This document shows positions 16,965-25,141 of a stretch of DNA of 64,000 nucleotides, piece after piece. Origin of the DNA: Actinophytocola sp044466355 (GTDB lineage Bacteria > Actinomycetota > Actinomycetes > Mycobacteriales > Pseudonocardiaceae). The position numbers were made by a program, and so were the translations under genes. Under the pieces are notes generated by a model, which was not told where the DNA came from, ran no database searches, and saw nothing but the letters and a program-made list of their open reading frames with translations. Numbering within the stretch: the stretch's first letter is position 1; the number at the start of each line of letters is the position of its first letter. The DNA is taken from the NCBI RefSeq assembly GCF_044466355.1, contig NZ_JBITMQ010000018.1, forward strand, positions 1 to 64,000. The letters are read 5' to 3'.

Positions 16965-17438
16965 GCAAGTCACGCCCCCAAACACAACGAGCCGCCGCTC
17001 CCGTGCACACACCCACCCCACGCGACATGCACAAACCAACAACTCAGTACGCCCGGGAACGCGACTCGCGAGACACACACACCCGCGAGTCGCGTTTTCG
17101 GACACGTTGAGTTGTCGGTTTCGTGCGTGCATCCACCCCACACGACATGCACGAAACCAACAACTCAGTACACCCGGGAACGCGACTCGCGAGACACACA
17201 CACCCGCGAATCACGCCCCCGAACACAACGAGTTGCCGGTTTCGTGCACACACCCCACCCACACAACATGCACGAAACCGACAACTCAGTACGCCCGGGA
17301 ACGCGACTCGCGAAAGACACACACCCGCGAGTCGCGCGCTCGAACACAGCGAGTTGTCGGTTTCGTGCGTGCGCCCCACCTCCGTGGGACATGCACGAAA
17401 CCGACAACTCGGTGTGTCTGGGGGCGTGACTCGCGGGG
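16965..17438. repeat. Four tandem palindromic repeat units (family A), about 121-bp period
   Basis: Units start at about 16965, 17085, 17206 and 17327. Each has an outer arm GCGAGTCGCG near the left and CGCGACTCGC near the right, and an inner arm GAGTTGTCGGTTTCGTGC pairing with GCACGAAACCGACAACTC across a short spacer. Each can therefore fold into a long cruciform or RNA hairpin. The last unit ends GACTCGCGGGGTTA, whose TTA is the reversed TAA stop of the next gene (17439-17441). ORFs predicted here are by-products of the palindromes. The same family recurs at 35906-36232 and 46249-46737. Confidence 0.9.
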
Positions 17439-18275
17439 TTACGCGCGGCTTATTGAGTGGAGGAGGGTTCGGGCTTCTTCCTGGGTGGCTGGGAGGCGTT
17501 CCAGGCGGACTATCGGGCGGTTCGTGGACTTGAGTTGGGGGTCCACTGCCAGGCGTTCCGTGATCAGCCAGCCGGCGCTCAGTGCGCGGTCGCCGAAGCC
17601 CGGGTCGCGTTCCGCCAGTACCGCGGCCACCGACGGGCCGAGGAGTGCGATGCTCTCGCCGCCGTCGAAGACCTCCCGCAGCGCGTCCGCTAACAGGACC
17701 ATCGCCATCAGGCGCGCCCAGCCCGTGACCGCGGACAGGTCCAGGGTCACCACGAGTAGCGCGTGGGTCTCCGCCGCCGGCACCCCGAGCCGCGTGGCCT
17801 GCCGGTAGACCTCGCTCAGCCGCGTCCGCAGGTACGCCAGCGTCGCCAGGTTGGTCAGGTTCTCCGTCGTCTCCGCGTTCCGCAGCTCCCCGAAGGACGC
17901 CTCCGCCCACGCGAGCGCCGCCGCTCGCACGAGCCTGGTCGGCGCCGCGTTGGGGTCGGTGGCGATGAGGCCGTCACGGACGTCGACGTTCGTCAGCACC
18001 GCGTGCAGCGCGGCGATGTCGGTCAGCGTCTCGTCCAGCCCGGCACCAGCCTCGGCGCGTGCCCGGCCCAGCCCGGACAGCGCCTTCATCAGATCTCCCC
18101 TGCGTACCGCGGACAGGCAGACCTCGTCCACCTCGGGTACGCCCCAGTCACTCGGGAATCGCCACCCGGCCGCGATGCTCGCTGTGCGCCATCGGGTACG
18201 CAGGGTACGAAGGTCGTAACCAGTACCCTCCGCATCGCCACGATGTGAGCGCGGGTCGGCCTCACGTACTGTCAC
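17439..18275 (-). CDS. Actinobacterial protein with degenerate GGDEF-like domain
   Basis: A 278-residue soluble protein. The C-terminal half resembles a GGDEF fold that has lost its signature: LTNLATLAYLRTRLSEVY is in the place of the usual D-LTGLPNR start, then HALLVVTLDLSAVTGWARLMAMVLLADALREVF, but there is no GG(D/E)EF. It would therefore not be an active diguanylate cyclase and might bind nucleotides or proteins. An N-terminal helical region of about 130 residues precedes it. It is divergent from the ECF sigma gene across a 235-bp gap. The domain call is from pattern and tentative. Confidence 0.6.
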   Translation of the reverse strand: MTVREADPRSHRGDAEGTGYDLRTLRTRWRTASIAAGWRFPSDWGVPEVDEVCLSAVRRGDLMKALSGLGRARAEAGAGLDETLTDIAALHAVLTNVDVRDGLIATDPNAAPTRLVRAAALAWAEASFGELRNAETTENLTNLATLAYLRTRLSEVYRQATRLGVPAAETHALLVVTLDLSAVTGWARLMAMVLLADALREVFDGGESIALLGPSVAAVLAERDPGFGDRALSAGWLITERLAVDPQLKSTNRPIVRLERLPATQEEARTLLHSISRA

Positions 18276-18510
18276 TGTCGTTCATCCCTCCGCCGTGCCC
18301 GTCGGATGAGAAACGTCGACGAGTGACGTCCGTGACGCCGTTCGGGCGAAAACGCTGATGGATTCGTCTGGTGTGCGGCCATTCCGGTGATCGGATGATG
18401 CTGTTCGGGGCATTTGGCGTCACACTATGCGCGGGAGCGCGTCCAGTGAGGGACCGGGACCTTGAAGACGCAGGTCCTGGCGCTGTACGTGAGTGAGTTC
18501 GAGGAGGATC

Positions 18511-20784
18511 GTGGCCACCGTTCCAGCCGACGTTGAGGGTCCTGGCGACGCCGAGCTGATCGAGGCCGTACGCAAGGGGACAGTGTCCGCGTACGGGGCG
18601 TTGTACGAACGCCATGTCGCCTCCGCCTACAACCTCGCACGCCAGCTTTCCCGATCTCCCGCCGAGGCCGACGACCTGGTTTCCGAGGCCTTCGCCAAGG
18701 TGCTCGACACGCTCCGTGGCGGTCGCGGCCCGGACTCAGCCTTCCGGGCTTACCTGTTGACCGCGCTCCGTCACACCGCGTACGACAAGACGCGACGTGA
18801 GCGGAAGCTGGAGCTGTCGGACGACGTGTCCACGGTCTCCGGTGTCTCGGTCGAGGCGGTCAGTCAAGAGTTCGACGACACCGCCGTCAAGGGCCTGGAG
18901 CGGTCACTCGCCGCGCAAGCGTTTGCGCGACTGCCGGAACGGTGGCAGGCGGTCCTCTGGCACACCGAGATCGAGGGCCAGTCACCCGCCGAGGTGGCGC
19001 CGATCCTCGGCCTGACGGCCAACGGCGTCTCCGCGCTCGCCTACCGCGCCCGCGAGGGTCTGCGGCAGGCCTACCTGCAGGTCCACCTCGCCGAGACCAC
19101 CGACCGGCACTGCCGCGCGGCCGCCGAACGGCTCGGCGCCTGGACCCGCGACGGCCTCGCCAAGCGGGAGAAGGCACAGGTCGAGGCGCACCTGGACACG
19201 TGTGCGCGCTGCCGTGCGCTCGCCGCCGAACTGGCCGACGTCAACGGCGCCATGCGCGGCTACGTGGCACCGCTGGTGCTGGGCGTGGCCGCGGCGGGCT
19301 ACATCGCGGCCACCGGCGTCCTGAAGGTCGCGACGATCGGCACGGCCGCCACCGCGACCGGAGCGGCGGGCGCCGCGGGCGCCGCGGCGGCCGGACCGCG
19401 CCAGTTCCTCGGCGTCGCCGCGTCGAGCGTGGCGCTGGCCGCGGCGATGGTCGTCGGCCTGACGGCGGGCGGCGAGTCCCCGGAGATCCCGGCTGCCGCG
19501 CCGGTCCCCACGCAGGAGGCGCCCCCGCCGGGACAGCCGCCGCAGCCCGAGCCACCGCAACCACAGCAGCCGCCCGCGCCGCCGCAGGCCCCGCCCGCCC
19601 AGAACCCGCCACCGGCCGAGGAGGAGCCGCCACCCGCGGAGAACCCGCCGCAGGAGCAGCCCCCGGCGCCGCCACAGCTGGACGCGAACGGCCCGAGCAC
19701 GCCGGTCTCACTGATCGCGGGCGGTGACCCGGTCGACCTGCCGCTGACCGTCCGCAACACGGGCGGCTCCGTGTCGGAGCCTGTCACGGCCGTACTGAAC
19801 CTCCCGCCCGGCGTCAGTGCGGTCCCGATCGACGGGTTCGCCGCGCCGAGGCTGCTGAACCTCAACGGCGCACGGCAGGCGACCACGGTCAACTGCCCTG
19901 GCGGCGAGGGCACGGTGCGGTGTTCGAGCGGTACGGGCCTGCGGCCGGGCCAGTCCGTGACGTTGCTGTTCCGCCTGCAGGCCGCGGAGGACAGCCGGGG
20001 CGGACAGATCACCGGTTCGGTGTCGGCCGGGTCGGGTGTGCGGGTCAACGTGACGGTCCGTGTTGACGTCAAGCCGGAGGAGACCACCGACATGCTCCGG
20101 CTGTCGGCCGAGGTCGAGACCGACCTGCTCGGCGTGTTCCGCCTGTGGCTGCACCCGACGGTGGTGGTCACCGCCACCAACACGGGCACCAGCTCACGGC
20201 CCGTGACGGTGAACCTGGACCAGCCCGCGAAGCTGCGCTGGTCGTCGCAGGAGGTGAGCTGCACGTCCGGCGGCGGCACGACCTGCACCACCACGGCCGA
20301 ACTGGCCCCTGGCGAGTCGCTGCGGATGGTGCTGAAGGTCCACGCCGACCCGTGGCCGGAGCACCAGCCGGGCCGCGACGAGCTACACGTGTGGGCGACA
20401 CTCGGCGCGGCGAAGGACAGCGTGGTCGTCACGCTGTGGGACTGGTTCCCGCCTGGGCTGACCCCGCCGACCACCCCGACGCCGCCGTCATCCCCGACGC
20501 CGCCGACCAGCGAGTCGACGACGGAGCCACCGTCGACGTCGGAGGACGACCCGACGACCACCACCACACCACCGGCGACAACCCCACCGACGACCCCACC
20601 GACGACCCCACCGACGACCTCCTCAACGCCCCCGGCACCGTCGAAGGAGAAGCCCGACAAGTCGGAAAAGCCGCACAAGCCGTCGAAGACGACGAAGCCG
20701 ACGGACCGCTCGGAACCCACGCCGGAGGCCTCGCGGAGCGGTGGCGGACTGAGTGACCTGCTCAGGTGGCTGCTTGGCGGCTGA
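18511..20784 (+). CDS. ECF sigma factor fused to anti-sigma zinc finger, membrane helices and exported domain
   Basis: A 757-residue single-chain sensor/sigma protein. Sigma region 2 lies at about 25-90 (LYERHVASAYNLARQLSRSP, ADDLVSEAFAKVL) and region 4 at about 138-190 (LPERWQAVLWHTEIEGQSPA). A zinc-finger anti-sigma motif HLDTCARC is near 227-235, followed by hydrophobic helices at about 251-271 and 298-320. A Pro/Gln/Glu-rich linker (335-390), two Ig-like/DUF11-like exported segments (about 400-650) and a Ser/Thr/Pro- then Lys-rich tail complete it. This architecture is known from actinobacterial ECF groups with fused C-terminal extensions (ECF52/53-like). It implies a sigma factor tethered to the membrane and released or activated by an outside signal. 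GTG 18511 follows GAGGAGG. Confidence 0.88.
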   Translation: MATVPADVEGPGDAELIEAVRKGTVSAYGALYERHVASAYNLARQLSRSPAEADDLVSEAFAKVLDTLRGGRGPDSAFRAYLLTALRHTAYDKTRRERKLELSDDVSTVSGVSVEAVSQEFDDTAVKGLERSLAAQAFARLPERWQAVLWHTEIEGQSPAEVAPILGLTANGVSALAYRAREGLRQAYLQVHLAETTDRHCRAAAERLGAWTRDGLAKREKAQVEAHLDTCARCRALAAELADVNGAMRGYVAPLVLGVAAAGYIAATGVLKVATIGTAATATGAAGAAGAAAAGPRQFLGVAASSVALAAAMVVGLTAGGESPEIPAAAPVPTQEAPPPGQPPQPEPPQPQQPPAPPQAPPAQNPPPAEEEPPPAENPPQEQPPAPPQLDANGPSTPVSLIAGGDPVDLPLTVRNTGGSVSEPVTAVLNLPPGVSAVPIDGFAAPRLLNLNGARQATTVNCPGGEGTVRCSSGTGLRPGQSVTLLFRLQAAEDSRGGQITGSVSAGSGVRVNVTVRVDVKPEETTDMLRLSAEVETDLLGVFRLWLHPTVVVTATNTGTSSRPVTVNLDQPAKLRWSSQEVSCTSGGGTTCTTTAELAPGESLRMVLKVHADPWPEHQPGRDELHVWATLGAAKDSVVVTLWDWFPPGLTPPTTPTPPSSPTPPTSESTTEPPSTSEDDPTTTTTPPATTPPTTPPTTPPTTSSTPPAPSKEKPDKSEKPHKPSKTTKPTDRSEPTPEASRSGGGLSDLLRWLLGG

Positions 20785-20823
20785 TCACGGCACGGTCACG
20801 AAGCCTGGTTAGACTGCGCCGAC

Positions 20824-21384
20824 ATGAGCCTGCTCTACCGGGTGCTCTCGCGCCTGCCCAAACCGGTGCGGGACAAGCTCGTGAAGCACAAGGAGCTGCT
20901 GAAGTTCGCGTTCGTCGGCGGCATCTGCTTCGTCGTCACCGTGGTCGTGAACTACTCGCTGAAGCTCACGGTGCTCAACGACAACCCGGTGACGGCCCAG
21001 GCGATCGCGGTGATCATCGCGACGATCGTGTCGTACGTGCTGAACCGCGAGTGGTCGTTCCGCACCCGTGGCGGCCGTGAGCGCCAGCATGAGGCGGCGC
21101 TGTTCTTCCTGATCAGCGGCATCGGCGTGGGCCTGAACTCGGCGCCGCTGTTCGTGTCGCGGTACTGGTTCAACCTCGAGGTGCCGCATGTCACGCTGCT
21201 GGTGCAGGAGGTGGCGGACTTCGCGAGCGGCATCATCCTCGGCACGCTGATCGCGATGGTGTTCCGCTGGTGGGCCTTCCGGAAGTGGGTGTTCCCGCAG
21301 TCCGGCGCCCGGCCCCGAATTGTCCGGGTCAGCCGCCGAGGCCACCGGCTCGCCGTCGTGGAGGACGACGAAGAAGCCGCCTGA
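20824..21384 (+). CDS. GtrA-family membrane protein (copy 1)
   Basis: A 186-residue protein with four predicted membrane helices (FAFVGGICFVVTVVVNYSL; AIAVIIATIVSYVLNREWSF; FLISGIGVGLNSAPLFV; GIILGTLIAMVFRWWAFRKWVF), the GtrA/DPMS layout. GtrA proteins are thought to flip or handle polyprenyl-phosphate sugars for wall polysaccharides. The C-terminal tail is basic then acidic. It corresponds in position to M. tuberculosis Rv3277. A tandem paralogue follows 26 bp later. Confidence 0.88.
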   Translation: MSLLYRVLSRLPKPVRDKLVKHKELLKFAFVGGICFVVTVVVNYSLKLTVLNDNPVTAQAIAVIIATIVSYVLNREWSFRTRGGRERQHEAALFFLISGIGVGLNSAPLFVSRYWFNLEVPHVTLLVQEVADFASGIILGTLIAMVFRWWAFRKWVFPQSGARPRIVRVSRRGHRLAVVEDDEEAA

Positions 21385-21410
21385 TCGGTCGCGCTCCGTA
21401 CACTGCGCTG

Positions 21411-21956
21411 GTGACCGTCGTCGACACCGTGCTGGCGCGCGTGCCCGAACCGCTGCGCGATCTGCTGCTCAAGCACCGCGAACTGCTGAAGTTCGCCATC
21501 GTCGGCGGCACGACGTTCATCATCGACAACGGCATCTGGTACCTGCTGAAATTCACCGTGCTGGTGGAGAAGCCGGTCACCGCCAAGATCATCGCCATCA
21601 TCATCGCGACGATCGTGTCGTACGTGCTGAACCGCGAGTGGTCGTTCCGCACCCGCGGCGGCCGTGAACGCCACCACGAAGCGGCTCTGTTCTTCCTGAT
21701 CAGCGGGGTCGGCGTGGCGCTGAACTCGGCACCGCTGTGGATCTCCCGGTACGTGCTGATGTTCGAGGTCCCGCACGTGTCGCGGCTGGCGCAGGAGGTC
21801 GCCGACTTCACGAGCGGCGCCATCATCGGCATGTTGCTGGCGATGTTCTTCCGCTTCTGGGCGTTCCGCCGCTGGGTCTTCCCGGACGAACTGGGCGACA
21901 AGAGCCGCCACGCCACACCGCCGGACGACCCGGTGGAAGAGCTGGGCCACTCGTAG
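21411..21956 (+). CDS. GtrA-family membrane protein (copy 2)
   Basis: A 181-residue paralogue of the gene just upstream, with the same four helices and the shared block IIATIVSYVLNREWSFRTRG followed by GRER. About 60 bp around that block (21604-21670) are almost identical in DNA to copy 1, so the pair arose by tandem duplication or gene conversion. I use GTG 21411; a longer frame from 21270 would lie inside copy 1. Its predicted job is the same, with possibly different sugar-lipid substrates. Confidence 0.87.
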   Translation: MTVVDTVLARVPEPLRDLLLKHRELLKFAIVGGTTFIIDNGIWYLLKFTVLVEKPVTAKIIAIIIATIVSYVLNREWSFRTRGGRERHHEAALFFLISGVGVALNSAPLWISRYVLMFEVPHVSRLAQEVADFTSGAIIGMLLAMFFRFWAFRRWVFPDELGDKSRHATPPDDPVEELGHS

Positions 21957-21963
21957 CGGACGG

Positions 21964-22926
21964 TCAGCTCCCCCGGCACAGGGCCATGCCCAGCGGGGTC
22001 AGGCTGTGGACCACCCGCTGCCCGTCGCGGACGCTGACCACCAGACCCGCGTCACGCAGCACCGACGTGTGCTCGCTGGCCGACGACGTCGACAGGTCCA
22101 GCCGCTGCGCCAGCTCACTGGTGGCGGCCGGGGTCCGCAGCGCGGCGAGTACCCGGCCCCGGGTGCCGCCGAGCAACGCCGCGAGCGCGTGCGCGCGCCG
22201 TGGCGGCAGGTCCGGGGCGTGCTCGATCGGATAGACCGCGACCTGCGGCAGTTCGGGGTCCACCAGCACGACCGGCATGCCCTGGCAGAAGTACGACGGG
22301 ATCAGCCGCAGCCCGCGACCACGCAGGTGCACGTCCATCTCGGCGAACGGGTAGTCGGCGGACAGCACGGGCGGGTCCCACCGGAACACGGGCCGCAGCG
22401 AGCGCAGGAGTGCCTCGGTGCCGCCGCGGAGCACGGTGCGTGCCCGGCGTGCGCGGTCGGCGGCGATCCGCTCGTGCACGGACGTCCACTCGGGCTCGAT
22501 CACCATGCGGTACCACGTGTCGAGCCCGTCCGTCAGCGTGCGCAGCGCGTCCCGGTCACCGGCGGCCAGCCTGCGCTCCCACGCCGTCGGCCGCCGGTGC
22601 CGGGCGAAGTGGGCGAGGTCGGCGCGCAACCGGTCGCCGGGTGTGGCGAGCACCGCCTCGAGCCCTTCGCTGAGCCCGGCCGCGGCGGCCGCGGGGGTCA
22701 GGAAGTCGGGGAAGTACCCGGTCTGTGGCACGAGGGTGCGGAGCAGCCGGACCAGCCCGCCCGCGTCGGCCGCGCGCAGCCGGTCCACTGCCTGGTCGCG
22801 CCAGTTGGCGACGACACCGGGCGAGCCGAGCCGGTGCAGGCTCAGCACCGACTCCCACAGCGGGTCGGGCTCGTCGGCGACCTGGACCCGCCCGAGGTCC
22901 CGGTCGGTGAAGTGGATGCGCAGCAT
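21964..22926 (-). CDS. ArsR-like winged-helix regulator (DUF5937-type)
   Basis: A 320-residue protein. The C-terminal about 75 residues form an ArsR-type winged helix: GTRGRVLAALRTPAATSELA then RLDLSTSSASEHTSVLRDAG and VVSVRDGQRVVHSLTPLG. The long N-terminal region (about 230 residues, starting MLRIHFTDRDLGRVQVADEP) matches the DUF5937 regulators common in actinomycetes. ATG 22926 is chosen because the upstream extension is low-complexity. It probably represses a nearby or distant operon, and no inducer can be inferred. It is convergent with the GtrA genes. Confidence 0.82.
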   Translation of the reverse strand: MLRIHFTDRDLGRVQVADEPDPLWESVLSLHRLGSPGVVANWRDQAVDRLRAADAGGLVRLLRTLVPQTGYFPDFLTPAAAAAGLSEGLEAVLATPGDRLRADLAHFARHRRPTAWERRLAAGDRDALRTLTDGLDTWYRMVIEPEWTSVHERIAADRARRARTVLRGGTEALLRSLRPVFRWDPPVLSADYPFAEMDVHLRGRGLRLIPSYFCQGMPVVLVDPELPQVAVYPIEHAPDLPPRRAHALAALLGGTRGRVLAALRTPAATSELAQRLDLSTSSASEHTSVLRDAGLVVSVRDGQRVVHSLTPLGMALCRGS

Positions 22927-22999
22927 GATCGGCTTCCGTGCTGGTTGGTTGTCACACGTGGACGATTCAACCCCACAGGACGTTCCCGGTCTCCTGCCG

Positions 23000-24292
23000 T
23001 CAGCGCGGGGAGCGTTCCGCGGGCCAGCGGACGCCCTGCACGTCACCCGCCCTCGGCACGGGCAGGAACACCGTGAACGTGGCGGGCCGCTTCGCCGACA
23101 GCTCCAGCCGTCCGCCGTCCGAGTCGATCAGCGCACGTGCCAGCGCCAGCCCCAGCCCGGTCGACCCACCACCGGAGACGCCGCGTTCGAAGATGTGCTC
23201 GGCCAGCTCGTCCGGCACGCCCGGCCCCATGTCGGTCACCTCGATGACCACGGTGTCGCCGCTGGTCCCGACGCCCTCCCGGGCCGTCAGCGTGACCGTG
23301 CCGCTGCCGTGCCGCAGCGCGTTGTCCAGCAGCACGCCGATCACCTCCCGCAGCCGCGCGGAGGACACCTTCGCGAACAGGTTGTCCTGCAGCTTCACCT
23401 TCAGCGACCGGCCGACGGCACGCATCGGCGCGCGCCATTCCTCGGTGATGCCCACCAGCTCACCGCTCAGGTCCACCGGCTCGGCGCCGGTGGCGCGGGC
23501 CTCGCGGGCCGCGGTCATCAGCTCGTCCAGCACGTCGGCCAGCCGTTCCGCCTGTTCCAGCGCCGCCTGCGCCTCGCCCGCGATCTCCTCGTCGGGGACG
23601 GCGGTCAGCTCCTCGATCCGCAGCTGTAGTGACGTCAACCGGCTCCGCAGCTGGTGGGACACGTCCCCGACCAGCTCCCGTTCCCGCTGCACCAGCTGCG
23701 CCAGCGCGGTCGCGGACGCGTCCAGCGCCTCGGCGACGGAGTCCAGCTCGCTCACCTGGTAGCGCGTCTTGTCGAGCCGGAAGTCGCCCGCGCCCAGCCG
23801 CGCGGCGCGGTCGGCGACGTGCCGCAGCGGGCGGGTCAGCCGTCGCGCGGTGACGGACGCGACCGCCGCGCCGCCGCCGATCGCCGCGATCACGACCAGG
23901 ACCACCAGCAGCGTGACCTGGGTCTGCGTGGTGCGCATGGGGCCCGCGTCGACCGACAGGACGACCTTGCCGTGCTGGACGATCGGCACCTCCTCCGACA
24001 CGGTGTCGCCGACGAGGTCGTCGCCGAGCTCGCGCCGGAAGTCCGAGTCGGGCAGTTCCACCAGCAGGTGCCCGCCGGGCGGCACGAGGAGCTGCACGCC
24101 GTTCAGGTCCGGTTCGTTGCCGCCGGTGACCTGGTCGTCCAGGACCGCCGCGATCTGGCGGGCCCGGCCGCCCAGCTCCTCCCGCGTGAGGCTCTCGACG
24201 ACGGCCGACGCCGACCACCCGAGCGGGATGCCGAGCGCGACGGCCGTGACCGTGACGGCCAGCAGGATGGCCAGGAGGATGCGACGGCGCAT
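23000..24292 (-). CDS. Sensor histidine kinase
   Basis: A 430-residue kinase. Membrane helices lie at about 4-26 and about 127-147, enclosing an extracytoplasmic sensor of about 100 residues. Then come a HAMP domain, the H-box in GDVSHQLRSRLTSL near residue 212, the N-box LLDNALRHGSG near 318, and the G-boxes DMGPGVP and GLGLALARAL near 355-395. It autophosphorylates on the H-box His and passes phosphate to the response regulator 6 bp upstream. Signal unknown. Confidence 0.92.
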   Translation of the reverse strand: MRRRILLAILLAVTVTAVALGIPLGWSASAVVESLTREELGGRARQIAAVLDDQVTGGNEPDLNGVQLLVPPGGHLLVELPDSDFRRELGDDLVGDTVSEEVPIVQHGKVVLSVDAGPMRTTQTQVTLLVVLVVIAAIGGGAAVASVTARRLTRPLRHVADRAARLGAGDFRLDKTRYQVSELDSVAEALDASATALAQLVQRERELVGDVSHQLRSRLTSLQLRIEELTAVPDEEIAGEAQAALEQAERLADVLDELMTAAREARATGAEPVDLSGELVGITEEWRAPMRAVGRSLKVKLQDNLFAKVSSARLREVIGVLLDNALRHGSGTVTLTAREGVGTSGDTVVIEVTDMGPGVPDELAEHIFERGVSGGGSTGLGLALARALIDSDGGRLELSAKRPATFTVFLPVPRAGDVQGVRWPAERSPR

Positions 24293-24298
24293 GGGTGC

Positions 24299-24961
24299 CT
24301 ATTCCGTGTTGAACCGGAAGCCCACGCCACGGACGGTCGCGATCCGCGCGCCGCGCCGGCCGCCGACCTTGCGGCGCAGCCACGACATGTGCATGTCGAG
24401 CGTCTTGCTGGTCCGCAGCTCGGGCCCGCCCCACACCTCGTCGAGGATCTCCTCGCGGGTGACGACCTGGCCCGCCCGCTGGATCAGCACGCGCAGCAGC
24501 TCGAACTCCTTGTTCGCGAGCGTGACCTCGTCCCCGTCGACGATCACCTGTCGCGCCGCGAGGTCCAGTTTCACGCCGTTGACCTCGATCGTTCCCGGTG
24601 CCTGGCGGCGCAGGAGGGCGCGGATGCGCGCGAGGAGTTCGGCGAGCCGGAACGGCTTCGCCACGTAGTCGTCCGCCCCCGCGTCCAGCCCGACGACGAA
24701 GTCGACCTCGTCGGCCCGCGCGGTCAGCATGAGCACGGGAAGACCGCGCCCCGCCGCCCGCAGCCTGCGGCACACGTCCAGACCGTCTATCCCGGGCAGC
24801 CCCAGGTCGAGGACGAGCAGGTCGACGCCGCCGCCGTTGGCGGTCTCGAAGGCGCGGTGCCCGTCGCTGACGACCCGCACCTCGTAGCCCTCGCGGTTCA
24901 GCGCGCGGGACAGCGGGTCGGCGATCGCCGCGTCGTCCTCGGCCAGCAACACCACACTCAC
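24299..24961 (-). CDS. OmpR-family response regulator
   Basis: A 220-residue regulator. The receiver domain has acidic pocket E8-D9-D10, phosphorylation site D52 in VLDLGLPGIDG, the switch T in LMLTARAD, and K in VAKPFRLAELLARIRALLRR. The C-terminal winged helix shows LANKEFELLRVLIQRAGQVV and ATVRGVGFRF. It is followed directly by its kinase gene on the same strand. Targets unknown. Confidence 0.93.
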   Translation of the reverse strand: MSVVLLAEDDAAIADPLSRALNREGYEVRVVSDGHRAFETANGGGVDLLVLDLGLPGIDGLDVCRRLRAAGRGLPVLMLTARADEVDFVVGLDAGADDYVAKPFRLAELLARIRALLRRQAPGTIEVNGVKLDLAARQVIVDGDEVTLANKEFELLRVLIQRAGQVVTREEILDEVWGGPELRTSKTLDMHMSWLRRKVGGRRGARIATVRGVGFRFNTE

Positions 24962-24970
24962 GTGGTCAGA

Positions 24971-25141
24971 CTATGCCTGCTTCTCCCGAAGATCAGCCCG
25001 GAAGGCGTCCCACCCGGAGACGGGCACGGTGAGCATGGGACCGGAAACGTTCTTGGAGTCCCGCACCGCCACGCCCTGCCGCACAAAAGCAACCTCGACA
25101 CAGTCCTGCTCGTTGCTGCGACTGCTTTTACGCCAGTTCAC
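24971..25141 (-). CDS. DUF397 protein (Scr2-like), partner of the upstream XRE gene
   Basis: A 56-residue DUF397 protein that is easy to miss. Translation from GTG 25141 gives VNWRKSSRSNEQDCVEVAF, then VAVRDSKNVSGPMLTV and WDAFRADLREK, the classic DUF397 pattern (WRKSS.S, CVEVA, VRDSK, W..F). GTG overlaps the TGA of the XRE/DUF5753 gene (GTGA). DUF397/DUF5753 pairs recur across actinomycetes; in Streptomyces coelicolor the pair Scr1/Scr2 has toxin-antitoxin-like behaviour and affects development and antibiotic production. Confidence 0.85.
   Translation of the reverse strand: MNWRKSSRSNEQDCVEVAFVRQGVAVRDSKNVSGPMLTVPVSGWDAFRADLREKQA

Noticed and set aside
15255..17429. A 724-residue plus-strand open frame across purK, the GT87 gene and the repeats
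   Set aside because: It runs antisense to two well-recognised genes and ends inside the palindromes; its composition is that of a shadow frame.
16965..17438. Regular 121-bp repeats resembling a CRISPR or tandem array
   Set aside because: The repeated parts are long palindromic arms and there are no unique spacers of constant size and no cas genes, so this is a palindromic repeat cluster.
16911..17910. Long open frames on both strands through the repeat region
   Set aside because: They are produced by stop-poor palindromes; they have no ribosome sites, contain repeated near-identical peptides, and overlap real genes in other frames.
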